From contig JAANDG010000003.1 in NCBI GenBank assembly GCA_036852015.1, positions 392,001 to 456,000 on the forward strand: a stretch of 64,000 nucleotides of DNA, read 5' to 3'. A program made the position numbers and the translations under genes. Origin of the DNA: Pelodera strongyloides (lineage: Eukaryota > Nematoda > Chromadorea > Rhabditida > Rhabditidae). Each line of letters begins with the position of its first letter. Position 1 is the first letter of the stretch. This document shows positions 15,101-28,800 of this stretch, piece by piece. A model generated the notes under the pieces. That model saw nothing but the letters and a program-made list of their open reading frames with translations. It did not search any database and was not told the origin of the DNA.

Positions 15101-18100
15101 GGGTAAACCTAAGTGCAGTAAATGGTGAATTGAATTCTCTCTCGTGTATTACTTTGTCGCATTCGTATTATCGTAGCGCGTAGGTTAAAAAAAAAAGAAC
15201 ATGTTTTAAAAATTTTCGCAACTAGTTTTCGTAGGTAGCGTACGGCGTACTTGCGCGGTTCACAATTGTTTGCTCCAAAAAAAATCAGAAAAAAAAATCA
15301 TAAATTCCCAACAGACCTCTGGGAAATTAGGAGAAGTCAATTTATACGAACTTCCTTCACGAAGTACCACCGTTCCACCGCAACTTGCTGAAATGAACAC
15401 GATTGGGAACATGGGGAATCGCGTTATCAAGAAAGAAACTTTCAAAGGAGTCTTTTGTTCCACTATCCCACTCTCTTACGATTAGGAAAACTTTCGATAA
15501 TTGTTTATCATCTCTGATAACAATGCAAAAGTAGAAGTAAAATACCGAGTTCATATGTCGCATTCCAGCCCATACTCTGCGCGTATGAATCCGTAATGTA
15601 GCGGACGAAAAGGAAGTTTCTAAAAATGTTAATTACAGCTTAAAAGTATATATTTTTCTGGGGACGGGGTTTATTGGCTAACTATTATTTAGTCTTTAAA
15701 ACTTTAGGAAATTTCATACTTCATCTTCATAACACTCATAAGAGAAGTGAACATTTTGGTCCGAAATATCCCACTTACCCTGTACTGAACACAGTACTCG
15801 GCGCGTATTTGTTACAGTATTTTCCAATTAATCGGGAATGTTCAGTTGGACCGTCACGAATTTCCAAATAGTCGTCGACGCATCTGCAAATTTAGACATT
15901 GGATCTATAGGGGTCCAAAGAACTGCATCATAAATATTTTTCAAGCTTCAAGGGTGAAAATACAGTATCAAAGTTTGCTTATGACATGGTCAGAGGTAAT
16001 CGCGCTGAATTCTTTCTAAAAATGTTAATTACAGCTTGAAAGTATATATTTTTCGGAAAAAAAAAACACATAATGCATTAGTGGTGGAGCGGTGCCTTTA
16101 TGAATGGAGCGAGTACATGTATGGCTCGCCTAAACCTCAAAAACAGTGTGTTCTTTTTAAGCTGATTCGTCGTGCGTGCGTTTACTGTTTACTGCCAACT
16201 TTCAGTCCCCGACTGTAACAGCTTAATGTTTCAAACTTGGCTAATTGACTTAAATTTGGGTAATTCTACTGCGAACGTGAAGCTAACGTTTCGAAAAAAT
16301 CTACGCCTACTCACGTTTCATTATCCGAATTCTGAAGGTCGAAGTTGTGCGGGTCAACGGTGAACTTCAGTCGATGTCCATTTGGTGCCGATATCACATA
16401 GCGACAGTCGAGAGAGTTCGGAGACACTAAAGTAGGGTTTTAGAAACAAACTGGGGTTGACAAAGTTAACCTTAGGTCAGTAGGTGCTCAAAATTTTCGA
16501 AAGACCTATGCTATGTACGATATTTACTAGTTGCTCGCCCTCTCGTCATTAGCAGGATATTGACCATACATCTTAACCTTCGCCGATCCTTATAAACTTT
16601 CAATGACGGAAAGAACTATAAAAATGTGAATTAGTGGATCATTGGATTACTTTTCGGATATAGAGGTGATGATATGTACTGCGGTCCTGTTTGCTCGTCC
16701 ACGGTTAAGGTTTCACCATTACACTCTTCCATGAGCTCGGTAATTTGTAGGAGATAACCCTGGAATTGGAAAGGTAGACTGTAGACCCGGTCTAGCCTAA
16801 CACACTCACACATCCACATACGCTAACAATCCACATACGCTCATACACTACACAACAACTATTCTCCTTACTTGTGCACATTCTTTCTCATTGTGGTCCT
16901 CTTAAAGGGACGCGGTTACCGTTTTGACCCTTATGTATACTTTGTGTTTTATTAACTGCACAGTATGAAAAACATAGTGTTGGAAAAAATCCGACGAAAG
17001 ACGCTGGTTTCAACGAGAAATTCATTGATTAAAAAAGTAGCGTCCGATCCAAGGTCCACAGTTAGCCATAGAAAACCAAATGTTATAATGCCCGCGAGGT
17101 ATTCGACCGATTAATTAGTGGAATAACGTTCGTCGAGTCATTATCAGCTCGGTCATATGCTGGACAATTACTAGGGTTACGGTGCGTTTTGGTTCGAGGA
17201 CAACATTTTTCGTCATCATTTTACTCGATGTTGCCGCATTTCTTGCAAAACATTTTCGCAACACTATGCCTATGCGTTATAAATTATGAAGATAATAAAA
17301 ACACAAAGTATGCATAAGGGCCAAAACGGTGACCGCGTCCCTTTAATCATCATTTCTATTCGCATATGTACAAAAATAATTGCATTGGTGTATATCATTT
17401 CTTACTGTAACCAGGTGAATAATACTAGAGGAGCATCAGTTTGGATAAAAACTCTCTCACACACACAAAAAAAACCTTACCCGTCCATTTATATTATTAT
17501 TCGCACTCATTCGTAGGAACAGCCTGCCAACTGGTAGTATGACGGTTCGTCTCGATTCTTCGATCTAAATTTGTTTATTGTTAGTTTCTTTTTTCTCACG
17601 TTCGCCCTCATTTTGAGCTATGCTTTGCAATTGTTTTTGAGTTTTATTGTGTTTTATGAATACTGCGAATTATTGTTAACAAAGGAAACCTAACGGAAAT
17701 TTGATAGAACTCGTTTTGAAACGTGACTAATGAAGCTGGTACGGTACGAAGTCTTACTATACTTTACCTATCGAAAACAAACTACATTGATGATCTTATG
17801 CAATTACTATGTATAATTAAACTCACATCTGCTATAGTTCCACAATAGTAATTATTTTTGTTCACCGGTCCAAAAGAAGCTTTGTGACTCTAAAATACTA
17901 GTTTTATTTACAGTATATTAGTTTGTGAGAGTTCAGAACGGTAATTTCGTCAGCGCAGACACCTGAGTAAACTTTTCGGGATAAAGTCATGCAATTTATC
18001 CGTTGAAGACACCTTTGAATAGCGTGGCAGTTTTTTGTTGAATTTTTGGGCGGAATTTTTTTAGAACTCGGCGAATTATAAGTGTAATCTGCAAGGAGCG

Positions 18101-19412
18101 TGCTCATTTCTCGAGGTACGGTTTTTTTTGAAGCTCGCGAAATTTTTCGGTACCCTACTTGTTCTTAGGAACTTGCGTACCACTAATTGTGATACTGATT
18201 ACGTCACATTTACGGTAATCGCGAAAGTAAACCCACAATATAGAGCCAATCATTCGTGCAGATTCCTTCACCGTCTGCAGCTTCCATTTCGAAGTCAAGT
18301 ATTTTGACTTGGATCCTACGATTCGACTCCAGCACAAGGGTAGAGTAGCAGATCTAAACAAAATAAGCGGTTGGACCGGCAGACATAGGGAAACAAAATA
18401 GAAACCAAAAATTCTTATTCCGATAATCTGATACCATTTATTTTCCCATATGTGAACGCCAGCGGCACATATCCCAATGACAGGTTCAACAGTTGATAAA
18501 TAATTATAATGGTACAGTGGACAACGTAGTATATTTATTTTCTTGCAACTGTAATGGAGATAATAAAACAAATTTGACCTTGTTGTTTTCATATTTTCGC
18601 GGCCAGTTATATGACGCCAGTGTGCTGTTTAATAGACCATATGATGATTTGACATAGTCGAAGGAAGTGCATGCTAAAAAAACGGTTGGTAAACCAAAGC
18701 ATACAACAATGAATGCGTAAAATAAGATTCAAGCCGTTACGCTATATTTTTCTCCGACGTGCCAATAGTTCAGACGGGCAGAATTTTAACTGTAAACTTT
18801 TTCTTCGGCATCATGTTCTTTATAGAAATTAAGATATTAAAGGGACAGGCCCATCAAAGTAAACCTATATTTACGACGTATTCATAATGTGTATAGAGCA
18901 TTTTTATTACAATATATACAAACCCAATTTCACCTACTTTCGCCTACTTTCGCCCTCGAGGACTTTTTCCGATGTGCTCATCATCATATGTATACCGTAA
19001 AACTGCAGAGATCGAAGCTGTCTATGCAAATTTATCAAGAAATTAAAATGCGAGCTAGATTTGCATATACACCTTGGAAGTCTGCAGCTTTATGGTATAC
19101 ATATGATGATGAGCACATCGGAAAAAGTCCTCGAGGGCGAAAGTAGGTGAAATTTGGTTTGTATATATTGTAATAAAATGCTTTATATACATTATGATTA
19201 TGAACGTTTCGTAAATATAGGTTTACTTTGATGGGCCTGTCCCTTTAAGAGCTGTTCTATATTATTCCAAATGGAACTCACTCAGTCGATACTCGATCTT
19301 GAAACCGCGCTGGTTTCTGTTGTGATCGGTGACGAAGTGAAGATAGACGATCTGAACGTTTCTGCTTTTTGATGGCGACACGTCACGAAGTCCCCTCTCT
19401 CTCTCCCTCTCC

Positions 19413-19449
<37 letters not shown>

Positions 19450-19734
19450 ACTCTCTGTCTCTGTAACTCGTAGGCGCTCGCTACATTTGGGTTATAATTC
19501 ACCCACCTTATTATATGTAAATTCAATTGTCCTGTTCATTTCCACCTTCAGGCACAGACGGTTCGCGTCGGTTAAATCACTTAAAATTATCAACTATTAG
19601 TCGGCAGCAGGAAATGTAACAGAGAGACAAAAGAGAGAAATTTTCATGAAAGAGAGAGAGAGGGACGAGAACGACAGAAAGAGAGAGAGAGGGACGAGAA
19701 CGACAGAAAGAGAGAGGAGAGGGGCGAGAACGAC

Positions 19735-19800
<66 letters not shown>

Positions 19801-22800
19801 AAAAAGATTCTGATGAACAGTCACAAGGTACAATAGAGAAAGAAAGAAAGAAACTTCTGCATGGAGGGAAATGCGATCTGTAGAAATTCAGTTATATAAA
19901 GCACATCATTTCCGGTAAGTTATCGATTTTTCAATACGTACTCTCCGGTGTCTTCAGTGCCGCGTCCGCGTTGCGCCACGAACGCGATGTAGTCGTAACG
20001 ACAGCCGTCCACGGTCTCGAGGTCCATGTCGACAATCTAGGCATTTCACAATCTGCCACGTCAGAACAAACCATATGTCATATATCATCCAATACGTCTG
20101 ATATGTTTGGTGCGCAGCTCATATGGGAGAGTTATGTTGCAAACAATAACGAGAGGTACCCTAACCATAAAAAGGCTCAAGTATGACTGTACGACATCCA
20201 AGAAGCGGATTTTCTGGTCTACATCTACAATGCCACTCTTACAGTAACCCACCTTAAATGCCAATCCATGAAATATTGGTCTCTCGAAGGTCCATTTACA
20301 GTGCTGGTTACTCGCGTAAGCTATAAAACAGAGTTTAGATACGACTGATACGAGGACATTGATTCGTGTTGCCGTATTCACCAACATGCAGGGAGCCCTC
20401 CCTGCCTCCCCAGGGAGAAAAAGAGTGCATCAGCAGAAAAGATTCAGAGCGCTCGTGGGCATAGGGAGGCCCTGTGTGTTGGTGAATCTGGATAAATCTA
20501 CAAAATAATAGTTGCTTGTTTATGGCTTATGGATTTACTTATAACCATAATACGAGAACAATATGTAATGTACATATTACGAGAGATAATGATAGTCTAG
20601 TGATATGATCCTGTACAAACACAGTCAGTTTTCATAGAGAGACAAAGAGTTAAATGTCAAAAAGTTGCAAATCTTACATCCATATCCAGGATTCGTGAGA
20701 ACTTGCGGCTGCATTGTGGGCACAATTACTCCTCCGCATGCGTACTCTAAAACATTTTATGCATTAGTCATTTCAAGTCACCGTTTCAATACATGTTGCT
20801 TGTCAATCCAACAAGATTCACAAAAATACGAATAACAGAGGACTAAATTTGCGTCCTCGTGGAGACGTAGTTGTTGACTATCACTTGATTTTATTTGAGT
20901 CGTCCTCTACTCTAATAATAAGCATTGCAGACGGGAAATAGCCCATGGCCCGTCTCTGGAGTTCTCTCAAAGATTCTATGGCCAGATGCGCATATCTACT
21001 TTAAACTTTAAATTTGAACCTTTTTCCTTCTTTTCCTCTGGTGTCTGGGTTTGGTTGCCATTCCGCTTGGGCACACTTTCCCAGCGTAAGCGGAAACCGG
21101 ATTGCGCGGGTCCGTGATAACGAATGAGGAATGACGAGTAGGGTAGGTAGATGTCTGTAGATGATACTTACCATACACATTTATGATTATTTTCATTTCT
21201 TTTATGGGGTTTCCATGTATCCGGACAAATTTACCGTATTTTACGGCTTCGCGGAAACCAGATTGCGCGGAAGTTTTAAGTGCACTGTTCACTCTAATTA
21301 CGCCTTGAAACTAAGCTACGGTAGACAAAAAGAAACATAATAATTTATTACATCACAAAGATGCGTACAGAAACATACATAAATTAAAAAAATTCAGACA
21401 GCGAAACGGTAAAAGGGACATGGGTAAGCGGAAATTCTGGGGTATCGAACACAGGTAATTAGCCGAGCTCTGTAGCGCTGTATAAATAGCTGCAAATATA
21501 TACCTGCCGGCGGTGTCCATCCCACGAAACGTTGCGTAGAATCCAACTGTGCGAACATGTTCACTCCCGTATCGGGTGCCTCAGTAATCTAAAAAGACAA
21601 TGCTCAGAAAACAAAAAAAAACAGTATTCTCTACTAATCGATTATTTGACATCTCGGGCCGGTTTCACATACGTTTACTTGGGAAGTAAAAAAATCTATG
21701 TCTCGGCCAAACAGTACTCATTGGATATTTTAGATTTTATAATGCTTTCTTTCATCTGTATTATAGGTATTATTATTTATTTATTCTTTGGTAAGGGCCT
21801 TATATTGACAAAACTTGCGCGATACATTTTGTTGTCGTAATACCTGTTAAAGGGATGGGTTCACTACAAAATCACCTTGTTTTTATGCTTTCGTTTGATT
21901 GTACAAAGGTAAAATTAAACAAAGAGCATAAAAAAAGTTTCTTGAATTACTCCCTAGGGAAGGTATTAGGTAAAAAGGGTGAGTATTGATCTTTCTTCCG
22001 ATAACGTGAGTAAACAAGATAAACTAGGGAAGCTAAGAGCTATGGCTGAAACACACTGTTTTTCATTGTTTTACGTAAAATAAACGATGAAAACTACAGT
22101 TTATTTTGCTCAAAACAGTGTGTTTCAGCCATATCTCTTAGCTTCCCTAGTTTATCTTGTTTACTCACGTTATCGGAAGAAAGAACAATACTCACCCTTT
22201 CTACCTAATATCTTCCCTAGGGAGTAATTCAAGAAACTTTTTTTATGCTCTTTGTTTAATTTTACCTTTGTACAATCAAACTAAAGCATAAAAACAAGGT
22301 GATTTTGTAGTGAGCCCATCCCTTTAATGTTATGCTATGTTATGATGACACTTACGAATACTCCGTAGCTGTTAGCCGTATCGTCCGCTATTGCCAGTTG
22401 TTCAAAGTGGATAACAATTCCCCTGTCTTCCTCGCCCAACACCTTCCACGCATAAATCGAGCCTTCTCCGCTGAAAACATGTTTTGTAGTTTGTGGTTTG
22501 TGTGAAATATTCAAGTTCAAACTTTGAAAACCACCCGGTGAGGGAATCGTGAGCGATCCCTCCTGGCCCTAGGCCGAATACGTACGAGAATTAGGCATCT
22601 GGAACTCGTCGCCCACTGCTCAGGACGTCTTCGGGACATGTCATAAACACATTTTGAAACCGTATTTTCAAACTTGAATAAAAGGTGCAGCGCTTAAATA
22701 AGTAATTGTTTTCTGAGCATTGTCTTTTTAGATTACTGAGGCACCCGCTACGGGAGTGAACATTTTTTTTTATTAACTTTTTTTAGTATTACTGAAAACA

Positions 22801-25800
22801 ATAAAGTCTTGTAGTCGTTTTAGTAACTTCCATTGAGCACTCCTACTCTTTTATATGCACAAAACACAAAACCACTAAAGTATTATTTGTAGATGTCCTT
22901 TTTTGAATTTTTGAAGTGCAAAAAATGTCAACAGTAAGTAAAACATACACTTTAGAATTGTACTCCACGACGGATGAATTTGTTATGCCGCCAATCTCTG
23001 GAAATACGAATTGAGTAAGCAAAAAATGTAGTACAGGCGCTCGGATTATTTAAATTACATGTAATAAAAAACATATCCTGAATGAGAGAAACCACGGATG
23101 GATTTTATCGTTTTCTTCACGCTCTGTTTTCTAATGTTTTTCTGGGATGAGCTAGTCAATGTTTCGGAAAGAAATTCTGACGCTGCATGCAACAACAAAG
23201 CTACCATTTTGTTGTGTGAACATAGAACCGAAATAAGAGCCTATGACTATTATAGCTCGTCTATAATCTGAATTGCGAGCAAGGTGAGGGGAAAATGTTA
23301 TGATTCATTGGTGAAACTTTAATAAGCTCTACGTCGAGCAAATCGCGAACTGGAACTCGTCGCCTAATGCACAGCACTTCTGCGGAACAAGCAATGAGCT
23401 TTGAAATCTTGCATTGAACCACATTCGAACAAAAGGGCACGCTCTTGCAGCGTAAACGATTAAAAAATATGTAAATCAAAAGAATCCGTGAGATGAATAA
23501 TCAGGGACCTAAACTACTAAGGTCCAAACCTGAATATGGACTCACGTCTTTCATAGCTCAGGTCCATTCCGATCTCTTGATCAGTCCTCCTTCCCGTGAG
23601 CATTGAGTCGACTACTTCGTCCTCCTCCTCTTCTTGCCTCTCCATGTCGCTGTCCTCGACATTGAACCGGAGCTTCACCCAAAGCGGCTCGTCCTAAACA
23701 TTTGAAGCTAATGACAAATACAATCTAAAATACTTGAATTGATCTCCACTGAATTATTATTTTCTATATCGTATACTAGCCAGTAACATGTAAAAGTTAG
23801 CAAACATTGAAACGGAATTTTCATCCTTGACCAGGAGTGCAGCGTAAAATATTTGTGTATGCCTGCGTATAAGCGCCTACGCCAGATACTGAGCCTAGTA
23901 AGCCTAAATGTCCGCCTAAGCCTAAGCAACTCCATTTGAGCGCATCAGAAAAAAATCTACAATCTCGTTTCTCTTAATCGATAGCTATACCACATATCGC
24001 ACTAATTTCACGAACAATTTATAAAAAGAAGTTTTCTGATCTATAACTACTCACCGATCCGATCTATAAATACTCACCGACTTGACATACACATCCCTGT
24101 GATTGTCGCAGTATCGTCCTATCAGTGGTCCCGACATGTTTTGTTTGCGAACTTCCAAGTAGGATTCGGAACAATATTCGGACGCCGGTAGTTTCAGCTT
24201 GCTAAATGGAACTTACAGTCGGATAATAAAACTAGCCTGTGATTAGCAGCCTACATAGCGAACGCAACAGCAGCAAGCCCTCTTACTCCAGTCATAGATT
24301 CAATCGCAGACGAAAATTGGGTTGTGCGCGTAGTACTATATCGCACGGACCGGGCCAAGAATGGGCAAGTGCGCCGCGCTCTCTTTCTATCTTTTTCAAC
24401 GTAGATTTTCTATACAGCTCGTCTGGCCGGTCGCCGCGTTTTCGCCGTGTGTACCTGGCGAGAGTTCGGCGAAGACTGGACGAAATGCACGGCGAACCCT
24501 GAGCGCACCTCATATTTTCGTAAACAAAGACTAATCAGCTAAATTTCTTACTACATATTCAGCCAGACTTGACTGCCTGCAAAGTTGTTAATGGTCCATT
24601 CGCATTCAAAATTCCCAGAGATTTTCGGCATTGTGATAAAACCGGAGGTGCTGGTAAGCTTTCCACCGCATGCTGAAAAATACAAATATTTCTGGGAGTT
24701 TGTCAAGTCACGCATACTTTTCTACAGACATAGCGAACCGAGGAATCATTGAAGACGGTTCTGTGTTTTTTTATGGGCCAACCCGTTTGGTGACCACTAG
24801 TAACTTTACCAGGATGACCATGCTTCTTCGAAAACCGTCGTCAACTGGTCACCAAATGGTCATCAAATGGGCGCTCTCAGTAACAAATGTTTTTCTTTCC
24901 GAGGAAATAATATTATGAGCGGCTACATACTGTTTTTCTTTTGTTGTAATTATTCTGTTTTCCTTTGGTGGTGGCGAAAACTTATGACATAACAGTTAAT
25001 CTAGGGGACGACTCCTTCTTTTACTTTATAAATCAGAAGAGTTGTGAAAGTAAATAAGTAAAGAACAGTGCCAAAAAAAATCAGCTCACTCTGTATATCA
25101 GTGGAATAGCTGAATGCGACCTTTTCCCGTAGGAATCCCCTAGCTCTTTTCACAGAAATACGGACGTTATCATCCGCCCGGTATTCCTTCGCAGCATTCT
25201 GGTTGTATGGGGCCATGTAGGTATCTGAACGCCTGAAAATCATAATTTAGCGAAACGGCATGTTTGCGCGGGAGCCTATGCTGCATAGTGATTGAGCGTG
25301 CCATACGGAACCTGGTGGAGTTTTCACAAGTCAACCTTCCTTTCATGCCGACGACATTAAAAAAATCAATAATCATAAAAAAAATCAATAATTGGGGAAG
25401 CATTCTTTTAGGTAAGCCGCAAGATCGGAAGAGAAAACTATTAAACAAAAAAGCCAACCATTCTCCGCCGTCAACGGATACCAGGAGTTTGGACAACTCA
25501 AACGTATCGTCTGGGTCTGATGGGGTCTAAATTTATTTTTGTAATCATTCTGGTGAGAACAACCAGAGGCATCGGGTAATGTTAAAAAAATTTCACAGCT
25601 TAAAAAAATTACAGGGACATTTCCGAGAAAAAACACACTACGATATCCACTCAAAACCTGCCAATCGAAGCAAAATAAACGATAACAACTCAAAACTCTC
25701 AGTTTTGTGCTCAGAGACTTCCGACAAGCACGTTCCATTATCGAATTCTCCCTATAACTTTTTAGAGAATGCAGTCATCGAAAGTCCCAACCAAAGTAAT

Positions 25801-28800
25801 TTTATTTTAAACTGGAAAAGAGTGGGTTGCAGTGATTTGTAAGGCATTCTTACAATAAGCTATGATGTTACGTGAACGCCTACCCTAAGCTATGATGCTA
25901 CAAGTAAATGGAAAACCAACCAATTTACGGCGTAAATATGCTTCGTCGATCCGTAAGTACACTCCGATTCCAGGTGTTCTCTCTGTAAAATTTAACCGCA
26001 AAGTGTAAATACTTCTGTGGAATCATTGTAGAAACTATATTTTTTCAGACATCAAATATCAGTGAGTCTGCTAAAATAGTTGCAAATTAGCATAATTGCA
26101 GCGTACCGTTCTCCGGTTTCCGAATAGTAAAGTTACAGTAGTCTGCTTTCAAATCGGCCACATGTATGGTGTGTAGGGTGTCGGAAGCGAAAAGAGCTCC
26201 GCCACAAACGGCCTCGACTTTTAGTTTGAATCCGATCTGTAATTACGCATTCTGCTTAACTTTGTATATCAGACGACAAAAATTGTCATGTTAGTGCGGG
26301 TTCGAGACGTCCATCAAGGTTCTATTCACTTACAAATTAGCACTGAACTGACAGCTCTAAGCTCTAAGCGGCTCAAAACTAGGAGTATGCGTCTTAATAT
26401 TAATTTTAGTTTTACAAAATAGAGAATCCAAACCAGAAGCAAAACATAAGAATTACGTCAACAAACCTTCTTCTTGGTATGGTCTTCACCGCTCAAACGT
26501 TGCCGCACAATTGTGGCGCCGTGGAACACAACAAGGCTCTAAACAATTACACATTTTGAAAACAATTTGTTTTAGTTCTTTTCTACCAACTTTTACACCT
26601 TTGGTGAGGTGAAGGGTTTCCGGGCCGGGCTCGAACAAGCGACCGGTGGCGTGGAACAAGGCGCTTGCAACTGCGCAACGCCCCCCCTTGTTTGTATGTA
26701 CCAGCGACAAAGAACGAAAGAAATCCAGTTTCAGTTTGTAAACGCACCTCCTGATTAGGCGCGTCCACCATCACAGGATCTTCAATGTCCACACAAATCC
26801 GTTCAAGAAGAGTCGAGTCACTAGAAGTAATTCGAAAATCAGAACCTGGGCTTATAGCTTACCCATGCATATGAATGGTTGTTCGTAAGCTACCCGTTGA
26901 CTGAAACTATTTTGAAATTTGGTTTAGTTGTTTGAATATATAGATGGCCTATTCTCTGGAGCACACTACTTCGGTAGACCAGAGCGGACTGCAGGGACCC
27001 CTTCGGGGCACTGAAGAACAGACCTAGCTTTAACCTTTTCTTTAACCTTTTTTTATTCATTTTGAATTTTGACCTAATGTATTCGTTCAGTAATGGGTGA
27101 ACCGCTAAGTTTCCTGGGTTTCCTGAGACTAGATAGTGAAGCGAACTGGGCGGGAGATCCCGTCTTTAGGCTTACGTGGTATTTGCTGAGTAAATCGATA
27201 TGGATCCTTCAAGCTGGGGAAGAGGCTCCTGACACGTCACATTCGAAGTCATCGGGGGATTCCACCCGCGGGCCTTTTGCTGGGGATGGAAGTTGGGAGA
27301 GAAGTATTCTTGGAGTTCCATGCGAAGTGAGTAGCCTATCGGGGCCTGTAAAGGGTTTTTCATGTTCCGAGCCTTACAGCGAAATACCGGCTGGTTTCCG
27401 AAATGCATCTCAAGTACTTGCATTCCTATGCATCCATGCGAAGTGGGGTACTAATTGGGGTCTAGTTTTTATTCTAATTTTTGCTTATTTGCATATGTTG
27501 TATAAGAAAGCAGGTGTATGCAATGCGTTTCAAAAACCGGCCTGTATTTCGCTTTAAAGGGATAGGTTCATCTCAAATCACCTCTCTTTTTATTGTTTTT
27601 ATTAATAATAGCACAAACATCATTCACAATGAGAATTAAATCAATCGCAGAACCATACGCCTCGCAGAAGGAGCTTCCTTTATTGGAAACTAGGTGATCG
27701 GAAGCCAAAATCTAAACGCAAAAATTAATACCGTACACAGATCGCGCGGGCTAATGGCAATTAGCCAAGTTACAAACTACACTCGGCCATGATAATTCAC
27801 CGTGGGAAATAATGTCCTGTCGAGTGTAGTTTGTAACTTGGCTAATTGCCATTAGCCCCGCGATCTGTGTACGGTATAAGGTTTTGCGTTTAGATTTTAG
27901 CTTCCGATCATCCAGCTTCCAATAAAGGAAGCTTCTTCTGCGAGGCGTATTGTTCTGTGATTGATTTACTTTTCATTGTGAACGATACTTGTGTTATTAT
28001 TAATAAAAACAATAAAAAATAGGGGTGATTTGAGATAAACCTATCCCTTTAAAGCGACTGAGATAAAACTTGTCCGAAACATGTGCGCAATAACTTGCGA
28101 TAAACTTTTATGGAAGACTTTGTGTCATAAGTCACAATCCGAGTAATTTCGGGGAAAAAAACAATAGATACCACGAAAACGTAGGTGCATTCGACGCCGG
28201 TAGGATAGATGAGGGGGTAGTCTGGAGAGTGCACAAACGAGGGCACTTCTGTGGCAACTGAAAGAAAACAATATTATTTTAATTGTTCCGCGCCTACATA
28301 CATCAGAAATGATAAGGTACCCGCTCATACTTTCAATTTTGTATAAATGCGCGACTGTAAAAGTATACTTATTACTCACAATGGCGAACGACTCTAGATA
28401 TAGAGTGTTTGAAACGTAGTAATTTATAACTTGTGTTACATAGCATGCGTACATATATTTCATGAATAATGAGGTACATGCAGTTCATTGTTTCAATCTT
28501 GAATAAATACTTGAACAAAAGCGGAACCTGTTACTCACAATGGCAATCACACCTCTAGTTATAGAGTGTTTGAAACGTAGTAAAACCTGTAGACCTAATT
28601 AAGACTTGACAGTCACGTATAGTTTGCTGATGCATCCAGATAGTGAACTTGCCGGTGTTGCGATAGCTTTACCATTAATGACCATGACCAACCATTGATT
28701 CGTGCGGTGCATTCGTTTGTAGCATTCGCCTCCTCAAATACGACTCTGAACTTGAAGAAAGGAACCGTGCTGTCAGCCATCGCGTGTTTAAGTTGCAGCT

